A DNA stretch of 32,497 nt from contig JAUMYU010000025.1 of the NCBI GenBank assembly GCA_030528485.1, positions 1 to 32,497 on the forward strand, in the 5' to 3' direction. A model generated the notes under the pieces. That model ran no database searches. It had not been told where the DNA came from and worked only from the letters and a program-made list of their open reading frames with translations. This document shows, in pieces, positions 25,357 through 32,497 of the stretch. Each line of letters begins with the position of its first letter. Position 1 is the stretch's first letter. The position numbers were made by a program, and so were the translations under genes. The stretch comes from Comamonadaceae bacterium. GTDB lineage: Bacteria > Pseudomonadota > Gammaproteobacteria > Burkholderiales > Burkholderiaceae_C.

Positions 25357-26964
25357 TTAGCTTGCCTGGCCCAGCAGGTAGTGCATCAGCAGGCCCACGG
25401 GGCGGCCGGTCGCGCCTTTGGCGCTGCCGCTTTTCCAGGCCGCGCCAGCGATGTCCAGATGCGCCCAGGGCCAGTCGCCCGTGAACTTTTGCAGAAACTT
25501 GGCGGCGGTGACCGAGCCGGCCTCGCGCCCGGCCACGTTGGCCATATCGGCGAAATGGCTTTTCAGGCCCGTGGCGTAGTCGTCATCCAGGGGCATGCGC
25601 CAGGCGCGGTCTTGCGTTTGCTCGCCCGCCTCCAGCAGGGCCTGGGCCAGCGCGTCGTCGTTGGCGTACAGGCCGCTGCGCAGCTTGCCCAGGGCGATGA
25701 CGCAAGCGCCGGTGAGGGTGGCGATATCGACCACGGCGCGGGGCTTGAAGCGGTCGGCGTAGCTGAGCGCGTCGCAGAGGATGAGGCGGCCTTCGGCATC
25801 GGTGTTGAGGATTTCGATGGTTTGCCCGCTCAGGCTGGTGACGACGTCGCCGGGCTTGGTGGCTTTGCCGCCGGGCATGTTCTCCGTGGCGGGGATGAGG
25901 CCGACGACGTTGATGCGCGGCTGCAATTGCGCCAGCGCCTGGAACACGCCCAGCACGCTGGCCGCGCCGCACATGTCGAACTTCATCTCATCCATGCTGG
26001 CGGCGGGCTTGAGGGAGATGCCGCCGGTGTCGAAGGTCACGCCTTTGCCCACCAGCACCACGGGGGGCTGGTTCTTGGCCGCGCCCTGGTAGTGCAGCTC
26101 GATGAATTGCGGCGGCTGGGCCGAGCCGCGCGCCACGGAGAGCAAGGCGCCCATCTTCAGCCGCTCGATCTCGCGCAGGCCGTGGATTTTGGCGGTGATC
26201 CGGGGCGCTTGGGCCAGCTCGCGCGCGGTGTGGGCCAGGTGCTCGGGCGTGGCGTGGTTGGCGGGCAGGTTGCCCAATTGGCGCGCCAGCGCGATGCCTG
26301 CGGTGATGCCCTGGGCGCGCGCAAAGGCTTCTTGCGCCAGGGCTTTGTTGGGCACGCCCAGAACGATTTTCTCCAGCGCCAGCGGGTGCGCGCTGGGCTT
26401 GGTGTCCTGGTATTGGTAGGTGGCTTCATCCAGCGCCTGCACCAGGGCCAGGGTCTGGCTTTCGCTGGGGCTTTGCGCGTCGCCCGGGGCGCTTTGCCAG
26501 AGCACGACGGCTTTTTTCACGCTGTCGTGCAAGAAGGCGGCGCGGGCAGTTTGCAGGGCTTTGGCGATGTCGCGGGGCTGGCCTTTGCCGGTGGCCAGCA
26601 GCACGACTTTGCGTGCAGCGACTTGTGCGACACTGTAGAGCGCCAGTTGGTTGCCGGGCTTGTCCAGCAGGAGATCGCCCGCGCTGCTGGCTTGATCGAT
26701 GAGGGCGGCGATGCCCTCGGGCGCGCTGGCCTGGCTGATCTTGGCTGATGCCTTGGCCGCTGTTTGGGCGCTGGTTTTTGCAGTGGCTTTTGCAGTGGTC
26801 TTTGCCGCAGTTTTGGCACTGGCTTTGGCGGCCGGCTTGGCAGCGGGTTTGTTTGCAGCCTGGGCATCGGCCTGGGCGGCGGGCAGCAAAACCAGCAGCA
26901 AATCGGCTTTTTCCCGCGCGGCGGATTGCAAATCCAGGGTTTTCAGCTCCAGCGTGATGGGCAT
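25357..26964 (-). CDS. pepA: Leucyl aminopeptidase PepA (M17) with Ala/Lys-rich insertion
   Basis: The 535-residue protein is a two-metal M17 aminopeptidase that removes N-terminal residues from peptides in the cytoplasm. Catalytic-domain marks are VVLVGKGVTFDTGGISLKPA (conserved Lys and Asp), MDEMKFDMCGAASVLG and NTDAEGRLILCDALSYAD, the M17 signature. The frame runs on antisense to lptF, but the start at 26964 (MPITLELKTLDLQSA) gives the proper N-terminus. Residues ~33-75 form an unusual low-complexity stretch of repeated AKTAAK-type units inside the N-terminal domain, which explains the length over the usual ~500. The gene is divergent from lptF, 54 bp away, a common arrangement. Confidence 0.95.
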   Translation of the reverse strand: MPITLELKTLDLQSAAREKADLLLVLLPAAQADAQAANKPAAKPAAKASAKTAAKTTAKATAKTSAQTAAKASAKISQASAPEGIAALIDQASSAGDLLLDKPGNQLALYSVAQVAARKVVLLATGKGQPRDIAKALQTARAAFLHDSVKKAVVLWQSAPGDAQSPSESQTLALVQALDEATYQYQDTKPSAHPLALEKIVLGVPNKALAQEAFARAQGITAGIALARQLGNLPANHATPEHLAHTARELAQAPRITAKIHGLREIERLKMGALLSVARGSAQPPQFIELHYQGAAKNQPPVVLVGKGVTFDTGGISLKPAASMDEMKFDMCGAASVLGVFQALAQLQPRINVVGLIPATENMPGGKATKPGDVVTSLSGQTIEILNTDAEGRLILCDALSYADRFKPRAVVDIATLTGACVIALGKLRSGLYANDDALAQALLEAGEQTQDRAWRMPLDDDYATGLKSHFADMANVAGREAGSVTAAKFLQKFTGDWPWAHLDIAGAAWKSGSAKGATGRPVGLLMHYLLGQAS

Positions 26965-27018
26965 GTGTGCATTCCTTTGATCGGTCGATAAGAACTCGGA
27001 TCTTCCCTTCCCAACCCC

Positions 27019-28158
27019 ATGTTGTTCGATACCTCTCTGCGCAAGGATTTGTCCCGCAGCTTTCTGGGCACGCTCACGGTGCTGTTGATGGTGGTCATCA
27101 CCTTGATGCTGATTCGCACGCTGGGCCAGGCCAGCAAGGGGTCGGTCAGTCCGTCCGACATTATGCTGGTGATGGGCTACACGGTTTTGGGCTACATGCC
27201 CATTGTGTTGAGCTTGAGCCTGTTCGTGGCCGTCATTGGCACGCTGGCGCGCATGTACCAGGACAGCGAAATGGTGATCTGGTTTGCCAGCGGGCGGGGG
27301 CTGGCGGGCTTTTTGCCCACCCTGGCGCGCTTTGCCTGGCCGCTGGTGCTGGCCATTGGCGCGCTGTCGCTGTTTGCATGGCCGTGGTCGCAGGCGCAGA
27401 TTCTGGATTTGCGCAACCAGTTCCAGCAGCGCAGCGATCTCGATCGCATTGCGCCGGGCGAGTTTCAGGTTTCCTCCAGTGGCGACAGCGTTTTTTTCGT
27501 GGACCGCGACAGCAGCTCGCTGGAGCAGGCGCGGCAAATCTTCTTCGCGCAGGAAAAGCCCGAGGAAAGCTCCGTCACCACCGCGCGCAGCGCCAGCCTG
27601 GTGCAGCAAGGCGGCCAAAGCTGGGTGGTGCTGGAGACCGGCCAGCGCGTGGAGCAAATCCGTGGCGACAAACCCGCACTGCGCGTGGCCGAGTTCGACC
27701 GCTATGAAGTGCTGCTGCGGCGCGACCCGGCAAGCGAGGCGCAAACCAGCATCCGCGCCACGCCCAGCGCCGAGCTGCTGGCCAGGATTGACGATCCCGA
27801 GCAGGGCAACGCCTACGAGGCCGAGCTGGTCTGGCGCGCCGGGCTGGCGCTGGCGGCCATCAACTACGTCATCCTGGCGCTGGCGCTGACCAGCAGCAAC
27901 CCGCGCTCGGGCCGCATGGGCCATGTGGTGACGGCGCTGCTGGTCTTTGTGGTGTATTTCAACCTGCTCTCGCTGGGGCAGAACTGGGTGGCGCGCGGGC
28001 GCATCCACGGCGGGCTGTGGCTGGCCCTGCTGCATGGGGGCGTGTTTGCGCTGGCCTGGGCCTGGCTGATGGCGCGCAATGCCCAGTGGACGCTGGGCCA
28101 GTGGCGCGGGCGGGCGCGCCGCAAAGCCGCCGTCGTAGGCGGAGAGGGCCGCGCATGA
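27019..28158 (+). CDS. lptF: LPS export ABC permease LptF
   Basis: LptF and LptG form the inner-membrane permease of the LptB2FGC complex, which extracts lipopolysaccharide for transport to the outer membrane. The 379-residue product starts MLFDTSLRKDLSRSFLGTLT and has three N-terminal membrane segments with the conserved motif YMPIVLSLSLFVAVIGTLAR. A periplasmic domain follows (GEFQVSSSGDSVFFVDRDSS), then three C-terminal membrane segments. The stop codon overlaps the lptG start in ATGA. It is divergent from pepA. Confidence 0.95.
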   Translation: MLFDTSLRKDLSRSFLGTLTVLLMVVITLMLIRTLGQASKGSVSPSDIMLVMGYTVLGYMPIVLSLSLFVAVIGTLARMYQDSEMVIWFASGRGLAGFLPTLARFAWPLVLAIGALSLFAWPWSQAQILDLRNQFQQRSDLDRIAPGEFQVSSSGDSVFFVDRDSSSLEQARQIFFAQEKPEESSVTTARSASLVQQGGQSWVVLETGQRVEQIRGDKPALRVAEFDRYEVLLRRDPASEAQTSIRATPSAELLARIDDPEQGNAYEAELVWRAGLALAAINYVILALALTSSNPRSGRMGHVVTALLVFVVYFNLLSLGQNWVARGRIHGGLWLALLHGGVFALAWAWLMARNAQWTLGQWRGRARRKAAVVGGEGRA

Positions 28159-29357
28159 AAATCGTCACCCGCATGCTGCAAAGCGAAATCATCGCCACTG
28201 TGGCGATGACGACGCTGGCGTTTCTGGCCCTGCTGCTGTTTTTCGATTTGATCGACGAGAGCCGCTTCGTCAGCCGCTCGGGCGTGCAATCGTCCTACGG
28301 CGTGGCGCAGATGCTGGGGCACATGGCCTTGTCGGCCCCCATGCATGTGTATGAGCTGCTGCCCATTTGCGTGCTGATTGGCTCCGTGTTCGTCATGGCC
28401 CGCTATGCGCGCACCTCGCAATTCACCATCTTGCGCACGGGCGGGCTGGGGCCGGGGCAGGCGCTGGGCATTTTGCTTTCGGTCGGGCTGCTGTTTACGG
28501 CGGTGACGTTTGTGATGGGCGATTACGTCGCGCCCTGGGCCGAACGCTCGGCCCAGTTGCTGCGCGCCAAGCACTTGGGCGGGCAGGTGCACGCGGGGCG
28601 GGCCGGGGCTTGGCTGCGCGAGCGGCAGGGCGCACAGGCAGAGGGGCAGGCAGGAGGCGGGCAGACAGGCGGCTCAGTCATCGTCAGCGTCGCCGCCGTG
28701 CGCACCGATGGCCTGGCGCAAGGCGTGCGCATCTTCCAGTTTGCGCCCGATGGGCGGCTTCAGCGGCAAATCCGCGCCGACAGCGCCGAGCTGCCGCCCG
28801 CGCACGATGCAGCGGGCCAAGGGGCCTGGCTGCTGCACGACGCCCATGAGCATGTGCTGCCCGCAGGCGTGGCGCCGCCCGTGTTGCAGGCCGATGGCAG
28901 CCTCAGCGGCGCGCTGGAGCCGATGCGGGTGCAGCAGCACGCCCGGCTGCGCTGGCCCACCACGCTCAGCCGCGAGATGCTCGATGCCGCCATCCTCAAA
29001 CCCGATGGCATGTCCACCATGCAGCTCATCAGCTACGTCAAGCACTTGCGCGCCAACGACCAATCCACCCAGCGCTTTGAAATCGAGCTGTGGCGCAAGG
29101 TGTTTTACCCGCTGGGCTGCCTGGTAATGATGGTGCTGGCGCTGCCGTTTGCGTATTTGCACTTTCGCTCCGGCAGCATCGTCGGCCACATGTTTCTGGG
29201 CATTTTGGTGGGCATCAGCTACCTCATGCTCAACAACGTGCTGGGCTATGTGGGCAATCTGCACGGCTGGCCGCCCCTGCTGGCCGCGGCTACGCCGGCC
29301 ATGCTCTACAGCGCGCTGGCGCTGGGCGTGTTCGTTTACATGGTGCGCAAGCGGTGA
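28155..29357 (+). CDS. lptG: LPS export ABC permease LptG
   Basis: This is the second permease subunit of the LPS exporter, 400 residues from the ATG at 28155, which overlaps the lptF stop. A longer frame exists upstream, but this start gives the family N-terminus MKIVTRMLQSEIIATVAMTT. Visible blocks are FLALLLFFDLIDESRFV, YELLPICVLIGSVFVMARYA (segment 2) and, in the C-terminal part, LWRKVFYPLGCLVMMVLALP. The 4-base overlap suggests equal production of both subunits. There is a Gly/Gln-rich stretch (GQAGGGQTGG) in the periplasmic domain. Repeat copy G and the leuD terminator follow. Confidence 0.95.
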   Translation: MKIVTRMLQSEIIATVAMTTLAFLALLLFFDLIDESRFVSRSGVQSSYGVAQMLGHMALSAPMHVYELLPICVLIGSVFVMARYARTSQFTILRTGGLGPGQALGILLSVGLLFTAVTFVMGDYVAPWAERSAQLLRAKHLGGQVHAGRAGAWLRERQGAQAEGQAGGGQTGGSVIVSVAAVRTDGLAQGVRIFQFAPDGRLQRQIRADSAELPPAHDAAGQGAWLLHDAHEHVLPAGVAPPVLQADGSLSGALEPMRVQQHARLRWPTTLSREMLDAAILKPDGMSTMQLISYVKHLRANDQSTQRFEIELWRKVFYPLGCLVMMVLALPFAYLHFRSGSIVGHMFLGILVGISYLMLNNVLGYVGNLHGWPPLLAAATPAMLYSALALGVFVYMVRKR

Positions 29358-29365
29358 ATGGTGTT

Positions 29366-29440
29366 GCACATCAAAGTAAAAATGGCTTGATGCGAGAATT
29401 GCCGAAATGACGTTATTTTATTGCTTTTGATTTGTAAAAA
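29366..29440 (+). repeat. 3'-end palindromic repeat, copy G
   Basis: The left arm is ACATCAAAGTAAAAAT, the core ATTGCCGAAATGACG and the right arm TTGCTTTTGATTTGTAAAAA. It lies directly beyond the leuD terminator on the minus strand. The A run at its right end supplies the T run of that terminator. Confidence 0.85.
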
Positions 29441-29467
29441 AGGGGCCGCCTGGAGAGGCGGCCCTTT
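29434..29467 (-). terminator. Terminator of leuD (minus strand)
   Basis: GGGCCGCC (29443-29450) and GGCGGCCC (29457-29464) form an 8-bp stem around a 6-nt loop. On the minus strand the stem is followed by C and TTTTTT, which come from the edge of repeat G. It lies about 31 bases after the leuD stop. On the plus strand only a short CTTT follows, so any effect on lptG would be weaker. Confidence 0.85.
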
Positions 29468-29497
29468 CGGCATGCGCGTCGTTCCAAGACGGCCGGC

Positions 29498-30166
29498 TTA
29501 CTCCGGCGCGCGCTCCACCGCCATCGTGCGCGCCAGCCAGGGCTTGCGCGCCAGGCGCTCTGCCTCGAATGCGCGAATCTTGTCGGCGTGGCGCAGCGTC
29601 AGGCCAATGTCGTCAAAGCCATTGAGCAGGCAGTATTTGCGAAACGGGATGATGTCAAAGGGCAGCGGCTCGCCCTGCGGCGGCAGGATGTGCTGGTTTT
29701 CCAGATCGATGGTCAGCTCGTAGCCGGGGAAGGCGCACACCTCGTCAAACAGGCGGCTGACGACCGGCTCGGGCTGCACGATGGGCAGCAGGCCGTTTTT
29801 GAAGCTGTTGTTGAAAAAGATGTCCGCGTAGCTGGGCGCGATGATGGCGCGAAAGCCGTATTGCACCAGCGCCCAGGGCGCGTGTTCGCGCGAGGAACCG
29901 CAGCCGAAGTTCTGGCGCGTCAGCAGGATCGAGGCCCCTTTGTAGCGTGGCTGGTTGAGCACAAAGTCCGGGTTGGGCTTGCGCTCGGACTCGGGCACGC
30001 CGGGCTGGCCGGGCTGGTCCAGATAACGCCATTCGTCAAACAGGTTGGGGCCAAAGCCCGTGCGTTTGATGGATTTGAGAAATTGCTTGGGGATGATGGC
30101 GTCGGTATCGACGTTTTCCCGGTCAAGCGGGGCGACTAAGCCTTTGTGGACGGTGAACTTTTGCAT
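29498..30166 (-). CDS. leuD: 3-isopropylmalate dehydratase small subunit
   Basis: LeuD pairs with LeuC to isomerise 2-isopropylmalate to 3-isopropylmalate in leucine biosynthesis. The 222-residue product starts [20 protein letters not shown] and holds [38 protein letters not shown] (the family hallmark) and [20 protein letters not shown]. The frame is open further upstream, but CCGGAG before the ATG at 30166 fixes this start. It follows leuC and a small lipoprotein gene on the same strand. leuB, which often follows in related bacteria, is not found here; lptG comes next, convergent. Confidence 0.96.
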   Translation of the reverse strand: MQKFTVHKGLVAPLDRENVDTDAIIPKQFLKSIKRTGFGPNLFDEWRYLDQPGQPGVPESERKPNPDFVLNQPRYKGASILLTRQNFGCGSSREHAPWALVQYGFRAIIAPSYADIFFNNSFKNGLLPIVQPEPVVSRLFDEVCAFPGYELTIDLENQHILPPQGEPLPFDIIPFRKYCLLNGFDDIGLTLRHADKIRAFEAERLARKPWLARTMAVERAPE

Positions 30167-30197
30167 GGTGCTCCGGAGGGGACGGCGGTGCGGGATT

Positions 30198-30277
30198 GTT
30201 CCAATCAAAGGAAATTTTGCTTTATGCCTATCATGCCGAAAAAGCAATGTTTTATTTCTTTTGATTTGTAAAATAAA
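30198..30277 (+). repeat. 3'-end palindromic repeat, copy H
   Basis: This is one of the best copies. The left arm is CAATCAAAGGAAATTTT, the core CTATCATGCCGAAAAA and the right arm ATTTCTTTTGATTTGTAAAA. The single arm mismatch would be a G-T (G-U in RNA) wobble. It lies between leuD and the entericidin-like gene, on the 3' side of the latter. Confidence 0.88.
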
Positions 30278-30310
30278 CCCAGCCCGCCCCGGGCGGATGG
30301 AGGCGGGCCG
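30276..30310 (-). terminator. Possible terminator of the small lipoprotein gene
   Basis: On the minus strand GCCCGCC and GGCGGGC pair around a 13-nt loop (30282-30308) and are followed by TGGGTTTATTTT. The T run is interrupted, so termination may be incomplete, which would allow leuD to be read from leuC. GGCCC-GCAA-GGGCC between it and the stop codon (30319-30332) is a second small hairpin. Confidence 0.5.
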
Positions 30311-30338
30311 GGTGGGCAGGCCCTTGCGGGCCGGGGCG

Positions 30339-30479
30339 TTACTTGGCTTTTTCAGCAGCGCGTTCGATGGCCGCGCCGCCTTTTTGCACGTCCTGGCCTA
30401 CGCCTTGCACGGTGTTGCAGCCTGTCACGGCCAAGGCCAGCAGCGATGCGAACAGGGCCGATGCGATGGTTTTCATCAT
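30339..30479 (-). CDS. Entericidin A/B-family small lipoprotein
   Basis: This 46-residue lipoprotein begins [20 protein letters not shown] and has Cys right after, so TGC ends the lipobox. The mature part, [20 protein letters not shown], matches the entericidin family. E. coli entericidins are small lipoproteins linked to stationary-phase lysis, but the role of this one is not known. AGGAG sits seven bases before the start. It lies between leuC and leuD on the same strand, so its expression may be tied to leucine genes, although the placement may simply be inherited in this lineage. Confidence 0.85.
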   Translation of the reverse strand: MMKTIASALFASLLALAVTGCNTVQGVGQDVQKGGAAIERAAEKAK

Positions 30480-30601
30480 GTGTTTCTCCTTGAGAAATTA
30501 TGGGAACAATCCGGCGCTCTCGCAGGGGGGATGCGCCGGAGGGGCGACCTTACAACGTTTTGGCGTGCGGGCTGAGCAGGCTGAGCAGACGGGCCGTGCG
30601 C

Positions 30602-32053
30602 TCAGGCAAAGCGGCGCACGTCCACAAAATGCCCGTGGATGGCGGCGGCGGCGGCCATGGCGGGGCTGACCAGATGGGTGCGCCCGCCCGCGCCCTGGCG
30701 GCCTTCGAAGTTGCGGTTGCTGGTGGAGGCGCAGCGTTCGCCGGGTTCGAGCCGGTCGGCATTCATGGCCAGGCACATGGAGCAGCCCGGTTCGCGCCAT
30801 TCAAAGCCTGCGGCGGTGAAGATTTTGTCCAGCCCTTCGCGCTCGGCCTGCTCGCGCACCAGGCCAGAGCCGGGCACGACCATCGCCAGCTTGACGTTTC
30901 TGGCGACTTTCTGGCCGAGTTTTTTCACCACGGCGGCGGCTTCGCGCATGTCTTCAATGCGGCTGTTGGTGCACGAGCCGATGAAGACTTTGTCCACGTG
31001 GATGTCGGACAGGGGCTTGCCCGGCTCCAGGTTCATGTAGTGCAGGGCGCGCTCCATGGCGTTGCGCTTGACGGCGTCCTTTTCCTTGTCGGGATCGGGC
31101 ACGCGCGCGTCCACGCCCAGCACCATCTCCGGCGAGGTGCCCCAGGTGACCTGGGGCACGATTTGCGCGGCGTCCAGCTCGACGATTTTGTCGAACACGG
31201 CATCGGGGTCGGAGTGCAGGGTGCGCCAGTAGGCGACGGCGTGATCCCACTCGGGGCCGCCGACGAAGCGGCCGGTGGCTTCGTCAAAGCCGGGCGCCAG
31301 CGGGCGGCCTTTGAGGTATTCGATGGTTTTGTCGTCCACGGCCACCAGCCCGGCGCGCGCGCCCGCTTCAATGGCCATGTTGCAGATGGTCATGCGCCCT
31401 TCCATGCTCAGGGCGCGGATGGCGCTGCCGGCGAATTCGATGGTGTAGCCCGTGCCGCCTGCGGTGCCGATCTTGCCGATGATGGCCAGCACGATGTCCT
31501 TGGCGGTGATGCCTGGCGCCACTTGCCCTTCGACGCGGATGAGCATGTTCCTGGCTTTTTTCGCCAGCAGGGTTTGCGTGGCCATGACGTGCTCGACCTC
31601 GCTGGTGCCGATGCCGTGCGCCAGCGCGCCAAACGCGCCGTGGGTGGAGGTGTGGCTGTCGCCGCAAACGACGGTCATGCCCGGCAAGGTGGCGCCGTTT
31701 TCCGGCCCGACGACGTGCACGATGCCCTGGCGGCGGCTCATGAAGGGGAAGAAGGCCGCCGCGCCAAACTGGTTGATGTTGTGGTTGAGGGTGACGATTT
31801 GCTCTTTGCTGATGGGGTCTTCAATGCCGTCGTAGCCGCGCTCCCAGCCGGTGGTGGGGGTGTTGTGGTCGGCCGTGGCGACGATGGAGCTGATGCGCCA
31901 GACTTTGCGACCGGCCTCGCGCAGGCCCTCGAAAGCCTGCGGGCTGGTGACTTCGTGCACCAGGTGGCGGTCGATGTAGAGCACGGCGGTGCCGTCTTCC
32001 TCGGTGTGCACGACGTGCTCGTCGAATATCTTGTCGTAGAGGGTTTTGCTCAT
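30602..32053 (-). CDS. leuC: 3-isopropylmalate dehydratase large subunit
   Basis: LeuC is the 4Fe-4S cluster subunit of isopropylmalate isomerase. The 483-residue product begins [20 protein letters not shown]. It carries [20 protein letters not shown], the first cluster Cys in [20 protein letters not shown], and the second and third in GCSMCLAMN. The open frame extends upstream to 32143, but the start at 32053 fits the family. It is the first gene of the minus-strand leuC-lipoprotein-leuD unit. Confidence 0.97.
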   Translation of the reverse strand: MSKTLYDKIFDEHVVHTEEDGTAVLYIDRHLVHEVTSPQAFEGLREAGRKVWRISSIVATADHNTPTTGWERGYDGIEDPISKEQIVTLNHNINQFGAAAFFPFMSRRQGIVHVVGPENGATLPGMTVVCGDSHTSTHGAFGALAHGIGTSEVEHVMATQTLLAKKARNMLIRVEGQVAPGITAKDIVLAIIGKIGTAGGTGYTIEFAGSAIRALSMEGRMTICNMAIEAGARAGLVAVDDKTIEYLKGRPLAPGFDEATGRFVGGPEWDHAVAYWRTLHSDPDAVFDKIVELDAAQIVPQVTWGTSPEMVLGVDARVPDPDKEKDAVKRNAMERALHYMNLEPGKPLSDIHVDKVFIGSCTNSRIEDMREAAAVVKKLGQKVARNVKLAMVVPGSGLVREQAEREGLDKIFTAAGFEWREPGCSMCLAMNADRLEPGERCASTSNRNFEGRQGAGGRTHLVSPAMAAAAAIHGHFVDVRRFA

Positions 32054-32095
32054 GGCGCTGTTCGTGAGGTGTAGGGGTAGGGAGACAAACGCTCT

Positions 32096-32101
32096 ATTGT
32101 A
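32096..32101 (-). promoter_or_regulatory. Candidate -10 element for leuC
   Basis: On the minus strand TACAAT lies 43 bp before the leuC start, giving a short leader. No good -35 sequence is found at normal spacing, so the promoter may need an activator such as a LysR-type regulator. This is a weak call. Confidence 0.3.
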
Positions 32102-32173
32102 AAGAGGCGGCGTTTTTTTCCGCTTCGGGCAAAGCTTTGGCACGCGCGCTGCGCGCCTGGCGCTGCGGCTTAT

Positions 32174-32250
32174 TTTTCAAATCAATGGAAAATTGATTTA
32201 TTGAAAATACTGCCTAAATAGCGTTATTTTATTTCCATTGATTTGTAAAT
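32174..32250 (+). repeat. 3'-end palindromic repeat, copy I
   Basis: The left arm is CAAATCAATGGAAAAT, the core TACTGCCTAAATAGCG and the right arm ATTTCCATTGATTTGTAAAT. Both arms carry the same variant, AATCAATGG instead of AATCAAAGG, so their pairing is exact. It ends three bases from the stop codon (minus strand) of the ABC ATPase gene. Confidence 0.88.
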
Positions 32251-32253
32251 GTA

Positions 32254-32497
32254 TCAATCCAGCCGCCCTTCCTGCACGGCGTGGCAGGCGACCTGGGTGC
32301 TGCCGGCCTGGAACATGGCGGGGCGTTCGTTGCGGCAGCGGTCGTTGGCGTGGGGGCAGCGGGGGTTGAAGGCGCAGCCTTTGGGCGGGTTCAGCGGGTT
32401 GGGCACTTCGCCTTGCACGGGGGTGCGGGCGCGGCCGGTGTCGTGCATTTTGGGGATGGCGTCCAGCAGCATGCGCGTGTAGGGGTGGCGCGGGCGG
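32254..32497 (-). CDS. Dipeptide/oligopeptide ABC transporter ATPase (3' end)
   Basis: Only the last ~80 residues are present; the gene continues beyond the window. The sequence HPYTRMLLDAIP, followed by QGEVPNPLNPPKGCAFNPRC and CRNERPAM, is the C-terminal domain typical of DppD/DppF/OppF ATPases, with the Cys residues that bind an Fe-S cluster in some members. The PNPLNPPKGC version points to DppF- or OppF-type. It powers peptide uptake at the inner membrane. Its stop codon is followed by repeat copy I. Confidence 0.88.
   Translation of the reverse strand, partial: RPRHPYTRMLLDAIPKMHDTGRARTPVQGEVPNPLNPPKGCAFNPRCPHANDRCRNERPAMFQAGSTQVACHAVQEGRLD

Noticed and set aside
26965-28035. N-terminal extension of the pepA frame
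   Set aside because: It is antisense to lptF; the proper PepA N-terminus begins at 26964.
5760-32250. CRISPR array as an explanation for the repeats
   Set aside because: The copies are kilobases apart, palindromic and separated by genes, with no regular spacers and no cas genes.
5760-32250. DNA uptake sequences like those of Neisseria, because of the ATGCCG core
   Set aside because: The shared part is much longer than an uptake word and the core varies between copies; the similarity to ATGCCGTCTGAA stops after six bases.

Overview
The window looks like chromosomal DNA of a GC-rich betaproteobacterium, most likely Burkholderiales and probably Comamonadaceae. The pointers are the ribosomal protein sequences, an S10-type operon without rpsJ that faces a liv-type ABC ATPase gene, an entericidin-like lipoprotein gene between leuC and leuD, and pepA divergent from lptF-lptG. 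I cannot name a genus from sequence alone.

Layout. 1-401: 5' part of a LivG-like ABC ATPase (minus). 757-5654: ribosomal operon rplC-rplD-rplW-rplB-rpsS-rplV-rpsC-rplP-rpmC-rpsQ (plus), with a promoter candidate near 600-629 and a clear terminator at 5717-5743. 5845-7794: a DOMON-like protein and a DUF1343/NamZ-type muramidase (plus). 8346-14339: a 1,997-residue secreted surface protein with DUF11-type domains, five ~112-residue repeats and a C-terminal membrane anchor. 14687-17090 (minus): 7Fe-8S ferredoxin FdxA, a type 2 ferredoxin-NADP reductase, and a methyltransferase with a C-terminal DUF4214-like domain. 17611-24051: a glycan locus with a WecA/MraY-like phosphoglycosyl transferase and a GT2 (minus), divergent from a 1,400-residue methyltransferase-GT2-GT4 fusion (plus). 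24251-24907: a TesA-like SGNH lipoprotein esterase. 25109-26964 (minus): leucyl aminopeptidase PepA followed by a small ACP-like protein. 27019-29357: lptF-lptG. 29498-32053 (minus): leuC, entericidin-like lipoprotein, leuD. 32254-32497: 3' end of a DppF/OppF-type ATPase (minus).

The most unusual feature lies between the genes. Nine AT-rich imperfect palindromes of about 75-85 bp (copies A-I) are scattered through the window. Each has arms related to AATCAAAGGAAAT and ATTTCTTTTGATTTGTAAA and, in most copies, a core close to ATGCCGAAA. All nine sit directly 3' of a gene and in the same orientation relative to that gene, often touching its stop codon. Some copies carry matching changes in both arms. 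They look like a 3'-end-associated repeat family, either a small mobile element that targets gene ends or an RNA 3'-UTR structure. A second family, bounded by inverted CCTGTTC ends, has a full copy at 24050-24217 that contains a perfect 34-bp palindrome and a shorter copy at 17276-17391.

Functionally the window joins translation, cell-envelope building (LPS export, glycan assembly, lipoproteins, a large surface protein), peptidoglycan turnover, ferredoxin redox chemistry and leucine biosynthesis. Nothing resembling a CRISPR array, prophage or complete IS with a transposase was seen.
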